This document shows, piece by piece, positions 10,668-20,900 of a DNA stretch of 64,000 nt. A program made the translations under genes and the position numbers. The stretch spans positions 36,775,074 through 36,839,073 of the forward strand of contig JAVGWX010000007.1 of the NCBI GenBank assembly GCA_036924085.1. Reading direction: 5' to 3'. The stretch is from Ariolimax columbianus (taxonomy: Eukaryota > Mollusca > Gastropoda > Stylommatophora > Arionidae). How positions within the stretch are numbered: the first letter of the stretch is position 1; every line of letters begins with the position of its first letter. The notes under the pieces are model-generated. The model saw only the letters and a list, made by a program, of their open reading frames with translations, did no database searches and was not told the origin of the DNA.

Positions 10668-10857
10668 CAGAGAAGCGAGTACTCACTCTCGAGGCCTCAC
10701 CAGAGAAGCGAGTGCTCACTCTGAGGCCTCACCAGAGAAGCGAGTACTCACTCTGAGACCTCACCAGAGAAGCGAGTACTGACTCTGAGGCCTCACCAGA
10801 GAAGCGAGTACTCACTCTGAGGCCTCACCAGAGAAGCGAGTACTCACTCTGAGGCCT
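10668..10857. repeat. 32-bp minisatellite built from LINE codons
   Basis: Six near-identical units reading CTCACCAGAGAAGCGAGTAC and then TCACTCTGAGGC. In the LINE frame one unit is LTREASTHSEA, the sequence expected right after the HLGSS block, and the LINE frame resumes with YNMIVKASAG after the array. The array is therefore an expansion of the LINE's own codons. Confidence 0.85.
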
Positions 10858-11167
10858 ACAACATGATTGTTAAGGCAAGTGCTGGTTTTTTTGGAAGTCT
10901 ACCAGTAAACGTTTGGGACCGGCAAGGAATCAGTGTTGCCACCATGATCATGGTGTCGTGGTGTTGTGTTAACGACCCTACTAGACGCACGCGAAATATG
11001 GACAGTCTTTGACAGGCATGTCCATGAAACTCAAACCTTTTACCCATGAGGTGTGTCCGCAAGCTGCTAATGATCCGTTGGCAGGATACAATGCCCAACT
11101 CTCGCCAGCAGTGCGAGACTCTCGGGCATCCATACGCTGAAGCAGAGAGCCCAGATCAGATGGATTA

Positions 11168-11242
11168 AAACAAAATTAAATTAAAAACCACAGTGCAACG
11201 CACACCGCCTTGGTGATTAGAGAAATAAGGCGAACGAAAAAA
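11168..11242 (+). mobile_element. 5'-truncated family-A SINE tail with 7-bp TSD
   Basis: Only the 3' part of the family-A SINE is present (AAAACCACAGTGCAACGCAC to CGAACGAAAAAA). It is flanked by ATGGATT at 11161-11167 and again at 11243-11249, and the interrupted LINE frame continues on either side, so this is a clean retroposition into the LINE. Confidence 0.8.
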
Positions 11243-11776
11243 ATGGATTGCGCATGTTGTTCGCATGCTTGACGAGCGCCTCCCTAAGCAACTCTTGAAC
11301 GGTGAAGCTCAGGACGGGAAAGCGTTCCACAGGGGGTGGAGAGAAGAAACGATACAAAGACTCTCGGAAAGTTTCTTTGGAAAGTTTTTCCATCGATGTA
11401 AATCCTGGGAGCTGCTCGCTCCGAACCGCTCAACCTGGAGCAGAACCATCACGTACGGTGCTCGTATAGCTGAGAATAGAAATATTAAGGAGGCGCAGAA
11501 AAGGCGAGCTGCAAGAAAGGACAGAATGCAAGACAGGGCAAATACTAGCGCTTTTCATGTGTGCCCCACTTGCGGTAGATATATCACTCTCAGATCGGAC
11601 TGTACAGTTATATGATTAAACATGTCTGACGCTGTCGCCATCTTCGCTTGCGATGGACATCTATTATTAGAAGCAAAAAAGTGAATGATACGCGGATAGC
11701 AACAACAAAACATTTTTTGTAAAAGATTCACCGAAGATAAGTATTAAACAGGATTGACAGAAACAATATCGACATA

Positions 11777-12034
11777 TGGGGACGGCGTGGCCTAGTGGTT
11801 AAGTGGCACGGCTCACAAAACGAAGGTGCTGGGTTCGATCCCCATCACAGCACCTGGCCGTTACCCCGGGGAAGCAAACCCTTAGAAAATGCAGGAGGAA
11901 GCAGACCCTTACATAAAATGCATGCTGAAGTCGGATGCACTGGGCCGACAGGCGCAAAATAAAAACCACAGTGTAACGCACACCGCCTTGGGGATTAGAG
12001 AAAATAAGGCGAACGCAAAAAAAAAAAAAAAAAA
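11777..12034 (+). mobile_element. Full-length tRNA-derived SINE, family A, with poly-A tail and TSD
   Basis: The tRNA-like head begins GGGACGGCGTGGCCTAGTGG with an A box (TGGCCTAGTGG) and a perfect B box (GGTTCGATCCC), the internal RNA polymerase III promoter of tRNA genes. The body contains ACCCCGGGGAAGCAAACCC, the core TGCTGAAGTCGGATG, and CACAGTGTAACGCACACCGCC, ending in about 20 As. It is flanked by AATATCGACATA (11765-11776) and AATATCAACATA (12035-12046), a 12-bp target-site duplication with one difference. Other copies: 27276-27487 and 53035-53297. Confidence 0.92.
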
Positions 12035-12046
12035 AATATCAACATA

Positions 12047-12340
12047 AAACAGAAGCGTGCTGGAAGAAAAAAAGAATATAAGTAGAAAATAAACTAATTT
12101 TTAGCGAGATGGAGAGGCACATTCGTGAAAGAGACTGTCACAGAGCAAAATGATGGGCATAAGGAAGTGTAGACAAAATAATAGAGTAAGCCGTTGTAAG
12201 GTTCTTAACGACATAAAAGTCTTTTTCGTGAAGGCGAGTGTCTTCTAACTAGTGTTTTATTATGTAAAGGCGGATGACTTCCAACAGTCTTTTTTGTGAA
12301 GGTGAGTGTCTTCTGATCAAGCTTTTGTTCTACTATGTAT
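12047..12340. other. Imperfect roughly 50-bp triplication, otherwise featureless
   Basis: Between about 12215 and 12325 a unit containing GTGAAGG.GAGTGTCTTCT occurs two to three times with variation. No coding capacity. Confidence 0.5.
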
Positions 12341-12515
12341 GTGTATAAGTGTGTATGTATTTGTATATAGTTGTATGTATATGTGTATATGAGCGTGTAT
12401 GTATGTATGTATGTATGTATGTAAGCGTGCGTGCGTGAGTGAGTGAATGCGTGAGTGCATGCGTGCGTCCGTTCGTCCGCCCGCCCACATGCATGCATGT
12501 ATGTATGTATGTACC
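12340..12515. repeat. Compound (GTAT)n / (GTGC)n / (GAGT)n microsatellite
   Basis: Four-base repeats that shift from GTAT to GCGT to GAGT and back to GTAT. Frames across it are artefacts. Confidence 0.9.
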
Positions 12516-12735
12516 AACATATCGACTACATCAGAACCGATTCACCAACGTATCGAATACCTCAGAATCCCTTTACCAACATATCGATTACCTCAGAACC
12601 CATGAACCAACATATTGATTACCTCAGAATCCCTTTACCAACATATCGAATACCTCAGAACCCATGAACCAACATATCGATTACCTCAGAACCCATGAAC
12701 CAACATATCGATCACCTCAGAACCCATGCCCCATT
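12515..12735. repeat. About 31-bp minisatellite (CAACATATCGATTACCTCAG)
   Basis: Seven units of about 30-31 bp alternating between two endings (AACCCATGAAC and AATCCCTTTAC), an alternation that suggests duplication of a two-unit block. Confidence 0.85.
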
Positions 12736-12964
12736 TGTCGATGTCCTCAGAACTCAATTTCCTGGCTTCATTCAAATGAAAGAGATGAACATCACCTTGT
12801 CTGCATTAAATCCTGGATTCTTAGCACTGATCTGAATTCGGGTCACGTCTTGTATTTTCGTTAGAAAAGATAACAATGAAGGGGTGGGTTTGGGTGGGAG
12901 GGGAGGGATTGTATGTGTGTGCGTTTCTTGGCATGCACTATCATTGATAATGCAACAGAGGACA

Positions 12965-12965
12965 G

Positions 12966-12997
<32 letters not shown>

Positions 12998-13075
12998 GCT
13001 CGCTCGCACGCACGCACGCACACACACAAACACACACACGCACACACACTCACACTACATATATATATGTTCATG
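12965..13075. repeat. (CT)n-(CGCA)n-(CA)n compound microsatellite
   Basis: A CT run, then CGCT/CGCA steps, then CA steps, ending in a TA run. Non-coding. Confidence 0.9.
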
Positions 13076-13384
13076 TTGTTGTTCGTCCATCACGAGTGAT
13101 GAGGACCTTGACTTTTTTCACCTAGCTAGTCCTTCCAGTCGAGTATTCTGTAATTCCGGGTTGTGGGTGGGTGCGGAGATGGCTGAAGAGTCCGATTTGG
13201 GATCTGCATACTCACAGGCAGTGAAAGCATGGAAAGTTCGCTTCGTAAGACGGTGAGCATGATTGTCAGCAAATATATGTATCTCATCCGCTTTATTGCT
13301 CAGCCAGAAGTCCCGCAACCGACGCAGCTTTGATATTCCCTGCAACACCAACAACTATATAGGATAACCAACTGATAACGAAGG
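13076..13384. other. Unclassified dispersed segment
   Basis: The first 60 bp (TGTTGTTCGTCCATCA and GAGGACC) resemble 48117-48180, so this is probably the head of a low-copy dispersed repeat. No coding signature. Confidence 0.4.
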
Positions 13385-14905
13385 AAGAGGTAGCTGCAGC
13401 GGTAAAGACATTGGAAAGAGGAAAGTGGCCGGCGTGGACAATATTCCAGTAGAGCTTTTATAGGCAGGTAGGGAGGTAGTGGTGGAATGCCTGACACACA
13501 TCTGCAACAAAATATTGGCGACAGGAAACTGGCCGGACTTATTGACAAACTCATGTTGCCTAAGTCTGGAAACCTAAAGCTGTGCCAAAATTACAAAACA
13601 ATAAGCCTCATCAGCCACTACAGCAAGGTCATGCTTAGATTAATCCTTGACCGATTGAAACCCCAAGCAGAGAACATCATTGCTGAGGAGCAAGCATGGT
13701 TCAGACAGGGAAGAAGCACTACAGAAAAGATATTTAATTTAAGGCTGCTAACCGAGAAATATCTAGAACAACAGCAAAAACTGTATCATGTATTTGTTGA
13801 TTTTAAGAAGGCGTTTGATACGGTATGGCATAAAGCACTATTGGCAACTATGAGAATGTATAAAGTCAACCGAACTATTATAAAGGTCCTTGAACATATG
13901 TATGACAAGAAGTCCATCCCAGTTCTTGTGAATGGGAGGCGAGGGGACTAGTTTCGCACATCAGTTGGTGTGAGACAGGGTTGTACACTCTCTCCAACTC
14001 TTTTCAATATATTCCTTGAAGGAATTATGAGTGAGGCACTTGGAGGTCACGTTGGTACTGTCAAGATAGGGGGCCGAACGATTACCAACCTTCGTTTTGC
14101 AGATGATATCGATGGGTTGGCGGGTTCAGAAGCAGAACTCCAGGAATGGGTCAGAAGGCTCGATGAAAGAGCTCTTGATTATGGTATGGAGATAAACGCT
14201 GGAAAGACAAAATTAATGACCAACAACTCGAAGGGCTTCAACAGCAGGATAGAAGCTAATATCCAGGAACTCGAAGTGGTTGACCGTTTTAAGTATCTGG
14301 GTTCGATTGTCAGTGATGAAGGATCAAAATGTGAGGTAGTGGCCAAAATAGCACAGACAATAGCGGCGCTTACACGGCTTAACAAAATCTGGCAAGATAA
14401 ACGGTTAACACTATACACGAAAATCAGATAACTGCGTACATTGGTTTTGTCAATATTCCTCTATGCTTGTGAGACATGGACAGTTACAGCTGACGTTCAG
14501 CGATGGATACATGCCTTAGAGATGAGATGTTTCCGAAGACTTTTAAACGTCACGTACAAAAATCGAGTTACAAATGAGGAAATACGAGATAGAATTACGA
14601 TGGCAATGGGGCCTTTTGAAGACGGCTTGGCAAATGTCAAAAAAAAAGGAAACTCGCTTGGTACGGTCTCATATTGAGATCAAATGGTCTTGCAAATGTG
14701 ATACTGCTCGGACAGGGGCAAGGCAGACGACGAATAGGCCGGCCCAAAAAGAGGTGGGAGGACAACATAAAAGAATAGACCAATCTCCGACCAGAAGAGA
14801 CACAGACAGCGGCCGCTGACAGAGAAGGGTGCCGTGAGTTGAGAGGATGTCTTCATGTGTGCCACAAAGACCTCACTGGCTACGGGATGACCTGAACTGA
14901 CCTGA
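13385..14905 (+). pseudogene. LINE reverse transcriptase remnant (RT palm to C-terminus), broken
   Basis: RT blocks in order: ITKEEVAAAVKTLERGK, a damaged fingers region, AEEQAWFRQGRSTTEKIF, motif A FVDFKKAFDTVWH, motif B VGVRQGCTLSPTLFN, motif C RFADDIDGLAG, the YLGS block DRFKYLGSIVSDEGSK, then YACETWTVTAD and RCFRRLLNVTYKNRVTNEE. Breaks: in-frame TAG at 13949-13951, TAA at 14429-14431 and a shift at the A run near 14640; after it RRRIGRPKKRWEDNIKE is legible. The 3' end passes into ATACATATATA at 14905. Domain content (RT without RNase H) and motif style suggest an RTE-like or related LINE; the clade is uncertain. No endonuclease is present. Confidence 0.82.
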
Positions 14906-14940
14906 TACATATATATATATATTTATATATATATATATAG
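14905..14940. repeat. (TA)n run at a LINE 3' end
   Basis: TA dinucleotides directly between the LINE 3' end and a reverse-oriented E1 repeat. It may be the LINE's simple tail or a later expansion. Confidence 0.7.
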
Positions 14941-15246
14941 GGGAGGAAGACTAACGTCTGGTCAGGCAAAATATACTGGACAAGACCCTCACCTTTGCTT
15001 CCTCGTAGCCCTCCATGGAAACGGACTGTTTTCATGGCAGCCTGGCAAACAAGGTGAGGAATCAACTTGATCCCCGCAGTAGTGAGCGACACGCAGATAA
15101 CGCCAAGCATAGCCCAACAGCCTGGATGACTCTGCTCCACCTACATTAGCAAGCTCGGGATGTGAGGAAAGCTACTATAAACGCCACTTAACGTCCTTTT
15201 CAATGCGAACAAAAGAATAAACCCTTTTTTGGGCATTCAGAAAAAA
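14941..15246 (-). mobile_element. Dispersed repeat E1 (copy 2)
   Basis: Minus-strand copy with the terminus, a single VNTR unit (GGTCAGGCAAAATATACTGG on the plus strand), the GCTGCCATGAAAAC block, the GGCGTTATCTG region and the AAAAGGACGTTAAGTGGCG block. It ends near 15230 with the CCCACAATGA-related segment degraded. Confidence 0.7.
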
Positions 15247-15560
15247 ACAACATTTATATATATATATATAATTATCTCTCTATGTATCTCTCTATCTCGC
15301 TCTTTATCTCTCTATCTCGATCTTTATCTCAATGTGTATATATCGCTAAATAGCTATATGTTTCTATCTTTTAATTTCCCCCTATCTTACTCTATTTCTG
15401 TTTATCTCTATTAATCTCTTTCTTTCTCTCTCTCTATTATGCCTCCTCTCTATCATGTTCTGCCTCTCTCTATCTCTCTCTATCTGTATCTCTCCATATC
15501 TGTATCTCTCTATATCGTTATCCATACATCTCTCTCTTTCGTTCTCTCTCGTTCCAAGAA
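15247..15560. repeat. Pyrimidine-rich (CTCTAT)n-like low-complexity tract
   Basis: Mostly C and T with spaced A, dominated by TCTCTATCTC words. No gene. Confidence 0.85.
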
Positions 15561-15744
15561 TAGCACATACAAAATATAGACTCCAAACAAAAGAACTTTT
15601 TTTTTCGTTTAGAAGACTGTAAGACAGAACGTAACATCAGAGACAGATATGCAGAGATAAACATAAATGATAGACAAACAGATAGACAGACAAACCCATA
15701 TAAGTAAAAAAAAACCTACAAAAATATTAAGATCCTGCCACGCC

Positions 15745-15982
15745 ATGCTGCGTGTTTGGAAATATGGTGTTTGGCCCACATTATTTTGTAACCCACGGCA
15801 CTTAGTGGATGATGGGGTCGTCAGCATCACGCCGGCTGCCTTCACTTCCCGACTGAACCGGTACCCATTTAAGGCTGGGTCGACCCGGGAACCATTGCGG
15901 TCTGAAAAACTATTTCCGCTTCAACTGGACCATTCAGATGCGAAGCCAGCTCGCTAACCACTGCGCTACGCGACTCCCATAT
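15745..15982 (-). mobile_element. tRNA-derived SINE, family C (copy 1)
   Basis: On the minus strand it begins GGGAGTCGCGTAGCGCAG, a tRNA-like head with TAGCGCAG in the A-box position, and continues into a body sharing ATGGGTACCGGTTCAGTC with the copy at 38686-38888. The B box is degraded in this copy. Confidence 0.7.
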
Positions 15983-16101
15983 ACGGATTGATTAATAAAC
16001 ACACATAGTCTGGTAGCCTGTCGGTCCAGACAGAATAACAAATACATAACGTGCCAGATCAATTGCTCTGGGTAAATATATTCTTAACATGGGTGTAGGG
16101 A

Positions 16102-16114
16102 AGGGGGAGAGGGG

Positions 16115-16160
<46 letters not shown>
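16102..16160. repeat. (GA)n microsatellite
   Basis: G-rich start followed by about 25 GA steps. Purine tract, non-coding. Confidence 0.9.
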
Positions 16161-16162
<2 letters not shown>

Positions 16163-16284
16163 AGGAAATAATAAAACACTATCCAGTTATTCACTATCGA
16201 AAGGCTCTAGATAGACCCCGCAGCGCGTCGAGACTGGTCATGGAGTCAGTATTGTAAGATAAGATAACGGGAGAGGAGGCTACC

Positions 16285-17140
16285 GTTGGGGCTGAGTGGT
16301 CTCAAGGTAAGACGTCAGCCTCGGGTGCTGGAGGTTAAGGGTTCAAATCACGGTGGAGACCGGGATTTTTTCACGAGGACTGTCTGGTATTTCCCCGGAT
16401 CGCTGGGTAGTAGAGATCGGACGCCCGTGTGCAGTGTTGCGCACGTTAAAAATCCCTAGGCAGTTGGAAATCGAAAATATTAGGCTTAACACTGAACAGA
16501 ATCCAACCACAATATAGTCCTCAGGGCCAGCTGTGTACACGCCCATGACGGGCCAGCTGTGTACACGCCCATGACGGGTCCGCTGTGTACACGCCCATGA
16601 CGGGTCCGCTGTGTGCGCGCCCATGACGGGCCTGCTGTGTGCACGCCCATGACGGGCCCGCTGTGTACACGCCCATGACGAGCCCGCTGTGTACACACCC
16701 ATGACGGGTCCGCTGTGTACACGCCCATGACGGGTCCGCTGTGTACACGCCCATGACGGGTCCGCTGTGTGCACGCCCATGACGGGCCCGCTGTGTACAC
16801 ACCCATGACGGGTCCACTGTGTGCACGCCCATGACGGGCCCACTGTGTACACACCCATGACGGGCCCACTGGGTACACACCCATGACGGGCCCACTGTGT
16901 ACACACCCATATGACACCGTTGATCATCATCTCTGTGAGTGCCAGCGCTCAATGATTTTATGAAAATACTTCTTCCTTCGGGGCCAGATACATGGTACAC
17001 TTTGAGTGGCACTAGACAACAGCTGATAAACACGTGCAGATACCATTACATGACATTGGGCCGAAGGGCGAGAGCCCGGATTCTACTGGATCCGTTACAA
17101 CAACAACGGCCGCTGCCCGGGCAAAAGTCAAAATGATGTT
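16285..17140 (+). mobile_element. tRNA-derived SINE, family B (copy 2), split by a 26-bp array
   Basis: The head has GAGTGGTCTCAAGGTAAG and a B box GGTTCAAATCA near 16340, and the body reaches GGAAATCGAAAATATTAGGC at about 16486, as in copy 1. The expected continuation (CGGCCGCTGCCCGGGCAAAA) appears only at 17108-17127. In between lie the 26-bp array and about 190 bp of other sequence. The array thus lies inside the SINE copy. Confidence 0.65.
16523..16915. repeat. 26-bp minisatellite (GGGTCCGCTGTGTACACGCC)
   Basis: About 15 units of 26 bp ending in CATGAC. Three long minus-strand frames (up to 195 codons) cross it because 26 is not a multiple of three and no unit frame contains a stop; all three give the same cyclic peptide and are artefacts. 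Confidence 0.9.
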
Positions 17141-17324
17141 ACAACTCAACCCAGTCTATTACGGGATCCTCGCTGGTGCGAGTCCGTCCATTGTCCTGAG
17201 ATTCTCCACCCAAAAAATGGAGAAGAACATAGCACTTATGGGTTAAACCGTGTGCAATAACGCTGATTCATCGATTGAACTAAACACACTGCTTAACGTA
17301 AGGTCGGCAAATACATGCTGATCG

Positions 17325-17560
17325 GACAATGTTAGTCAGGGTCCGGTAAAATATACTGACCAAGACCCCCACCTACTTTTCATGCAGCTCTCCCTTGGAA
17401 ACAGACCTGTTTCATGGCAGTCTGGCTAATGAAGTGGAGATCAACGTGTTCCCCGTAGTAGTGAGCGACACGTAGATAAAGACAAGCATAGAACCACACT
17501 GGAGGACACCTGTCCATGATCGTAACCTACGCGTTTCTCTCTGCAACTCCACGGTGCGCT
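17325..17560 (-). mobile_element. Dispersed repeat E1 (copy 3, partial)
   Basis: Minus-strand copy with one VNTR unit (TCCGGTAAAATATACTGACC on the plus strand), the ATGGCAGTCTGGCTAA block and the GTAGTGAGCGACACGTAG block; the 5' part is degraded. Confidence 0.65.
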
Positions 17561-17894
17561 CTGTAATGTGATATGCTGCTGAAACATGGACACTTTCATA
17601 GGCTAGTTGCCCCTTTTTCAACCATGTCTGACTATAGGCTGATGCGACCTGAGAGTGGCAGTTCTCTACTCAGTTTCTTTTTGTTTTCCTTTTCCTTGCG
17701 GCGTTGTCTTTTCACTTATCTGTGCTGCATGATGTGTTTTGGGGGCCAGCATGAGGTGAGGCTATATGTGGATCCATATCCAGTGCCTTCATGTCCCCCC
17801 TTACGTATTTTTTTTTAACCTCATATGTGGTAGGCCAGCTGTTCTTTTCTATATTTAAGTCTTGATAATAACTGAATGTTAACACACCTTTAAC
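17561..17894. other. No recognisable gene
   Basis: Short frames only, no element signature, up to the T-rich 3' tail of the next LINE. Confidence 0.4.
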
Positions 17895-17939
17895 AAAACA
17901 GTTCTTCTTCTTTTTCTTTCTTTTCGCTTGTCCTGTTTG

Positions 17940-20900
17940 TGCCTTTCAGCACCAGGTTATGTGGAGGTTTCTTGACCAGGCCCTGGTATGTGCGTGTGCC
18001 TTTCAGCGTCAGGTTATGTGGAGGTTTCTTGACCAGGCCCTGGTAGGTGCGTGTGCCTTTCAGCGTCAGGTTATGTAGAGGTTTCTTGACCAGGCCCTGG
18101 TATGTGCGTGTGCCTTTCAGCGTCAGGTTATGTAGAGGTTTCTTGACCAGGCCCTGGTATGTGCGTGTGCCTTTCAGCGTCAGGTTATGTAGAGATTTCT
18201 TGACCACGCAATGATATGTGCGTGTGCCTTTCAGCGTCAGGTTATGTAGAGGTTTCTTGACCAGGCCCTGGTATGTGCGTGTGCCTTTCAGCGTCAGGTT
18301 ATGTAGAGATTTCTTGACCAGGCCCTGGTATGTGCGTGTGCCTTTCAGCGTCAGGTTATGTAGAGGTTTCTTGACCAGGCCCTGGTATGTGCGTGTGCCT
18401 TTCAGCGTCAGGTTATGTAGAGATTTCTTGACCAGGCCCTGGTATGTGCGTGTGCCTTTCAGCGTCAGGTTATGTAGAGATTTCTTGACCACGCAATGAT
18501 ATGTGCGTGTGCCTTTCAGCGTCAGGTTATGTAGAGATTTCTTGACCAGGCCCTGGTAGGTGCGTGTGCCTTTCAGCGTCAGGTTATGTAGAGATTTCTT
18601 GATCAGGCCCTGGTATGTGCGTGTGCCTTTCAGCGTCAGGTTATGTAGAGGTTTCTTGATCAGACCCTGGTATATGCGTGTGCCTTTCAGCGTCAGGTTA
18701 TGTAGAGATTTCTTGACCAGACCCTGGTATGTGCGTGTGCCTTTCAGCGTCAGGTTATGTAGAGATTTCTTGACCAGGCCCTGGTAGGTGCGTGTGCCTA
18801 TCAGCGTCAGGTTATGTAGAGGTTTCTTGACCAGGCCCTGGTATGTGCGTGTGCCTTTCAGCGTCAGGTTATGTAGAGGTTTCTTGACCAGGCCCTGGTA
18901 TGTGCGTGTGCCTTTCAGCGTCAGGTTATGTGGAGGTTTCTTGACCAGGCCCTGGTATGTGCGTGTGCCTTTCAGCGTCAGGTTATGTGGAGGTTTCTTG
19001 ACCAGGCCCTGGTATGTGCGTGTGCCTTTCAGCGTCAGGTTATGTGGAGGTTTCTTGACCAGGCCCTGATATGTGCGTGTGCCTTTCAGCGTCAGGTTAT
19101 GTAGAGATTTCTTGACCACGCAATGATATGTGCGTGTGCCTTTCAGCGTCAGGTTATGTAGAGATTTCTTGACCAGGCCCTGGTATGTGCGTGTGCCTTT
19201 CAGCGTCAGGTTATGTAGAGGTTTCTTGACCAGACCCTGGTATGTGCGTGTGCCTTTCAGCGTCAGGTTATGTAGAGGTTTCTTGACCAGGCCCTGGTAG
19301 GTGCGTGTGCCTTTCAGCGTCAGGTTATGTAGAGGTTTCTTGACCAGGCCCTGGTATGTGCGTGTGCCTTTCAGCGTCAGGTTATGTAGAGGTTTCTTGA
19401 CCAGGCCCTGGTATGTGCGTGTGCCTTTCAGCGTCAGGTTATGTAGAGATTTCTTGACCACGCAATGATATGTGCGTGTGCCTTTCAGCGTCAGGTTATG
19501 TAGAGGTTTCTTGACCAGGCCCTGGTATGTGCGTGTGCCTTTCAGCGTCAGGTTATGTAGAGATTTCTTGACCAGGCCCTGGTATGTGCGTGTGCCTTTC
19601 AGCGTCAGGTTATGTAGAGGTTTCTTGACCAGGCCCTGGTATGTGCGTGTGCCTTTCAGCGTCAGGTTATGTAGAGATTTCTTGACCAGGCCCTGGTATG
19701 TGCGTGTGCCTTTCAGCGTCAGGTTATGTAGAGGTTTCTTGACCAGGCCCTGGTATGTGCGTGTGCCTTTCAGCGTCAGGTTATGTAGAGATTTCTTGAC
19801 CAGGCCCTGGTAGGTGCGTGTGCCTTTCAGCGTCAGGTTATGTAGAGATTTCTTGATCAGGCCCTGGTATGTGCGTGTGCCTTTCAGCGTCAGGTTATGT
19901 AGAGGTTTCTTGATCAGACCCTGGTATATGCGTGTGCCTTTCAGCGTCAGGTTATGTAGAGATTTCTTGACCAGACCCTGGTATGTGCGTGTGCCTTTCA
20001 GCGTCAGGTTATGTAGAGGTTTCTTGACCAGGCCCTGGTATGTGCGTGTGCCTTTCAGCGTCAGGTTATGTAGAGATTTCTTGACCAGGCCCTGGTAGGT
20101 GCGTGTGCCTTTCAGCGTCAGGTTATGTAGAGATTTCTTGATCAGGCCCTGGTATGTGCGTGTGCCTTTCAGCGTCAGGTTATGTAGAGGTTCTTGATCA
20201 GACCCTGGTATATGCGTGTGCCTTTCAGCGTCAGGTTATGTAGAGATTTCTTGACCAGACCCTGGTATGTGCGTGTGCCTTTCAGCGTCAGGTTATGTAG
20301 AGGTTTCTTGACCAGGCCCTGGTATGTGCGTGTGCCTTTCAGCGTCAGGTTATGTAGAGGTTTCTTGACCAGGCCCTGGTATGTGCGTGTGCCTTTCAGC
20401 GTCAGGTTATGTGGAGGTTTCTTGACCAGGCCTGGTATGTGCGTGTGCCTTTCAGCGTCAGGTTATGTGGAGGTTTCTTGACCAGGCCCTGGTATGTGCG
20501 TGTGCCTTTCAGCGTCAGGTTATGTGGAGGTTTCTTGACCAGGCCCTGGTATGTGCGTGTGCCTTTCAGCGTCAGGTTATGTGGAGGTTTCTTGACCAGG
20601 CCCTGATATGTGCGTGTGCCTTTCAGCGTCAGGTTATGTAGAGATTTCTTGACCACGCAATGATATGTGCGTGTGCCTTTCAGCGTCAGGTTATGTAGAG
20701 ATTTCTTGACCAGGCCCTGGTATGTGCGTGTGCCTTTCAGCGTCAGGTTATGTAGAGGTTTCTTGACCAGACCCTGGTATGTGCGTGTGCCTTTCAGCGT
20801 CAGGTTATGTAGAGGTTTCTTGACCAGGCCCTGGTAGGTGCGTGTGCCTTTCAGCGTCAGGTTATGTAGAGGTTTCTTGACCAGGCCCTGGTATGTGAGT

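Larger units (their letters stand above)
10480..11670 (+). pseudogene. RTE/BovB-like LINE remnant (late RT to 3' UTR)
   Basis: Consecutive blocks of one LINE: FGLNVNTKKTEVVF then HLGSSLTREAS (the YLG block after the RT catalytic site), a 32-bp array at 10668-10857, KASAGFFGSLPVNVWDRQGI, RWQDTMPNS, and from 11250 the C-terminus WIAHVVRMLDERLPKQLLN, SWELLAPNRSTW and a zinc-like ending CPTCGR. The 3' UTR has CGCCATCTTCGCTTGCGATG at 11637-11656, as in the copy at 5870-6231. A truncated SINE sits inside at 11168-11242. Several stops and frameshifts make it non-functional. Confidence 0.8.

Noticed and set aside
11777..11852. Genuine tRNA gene
   Set aside because: A and B boxes are intact, but acceptor pairing is not evident and the sequence continues without a terminator into a SINE body with poly-A tail and target duplication.
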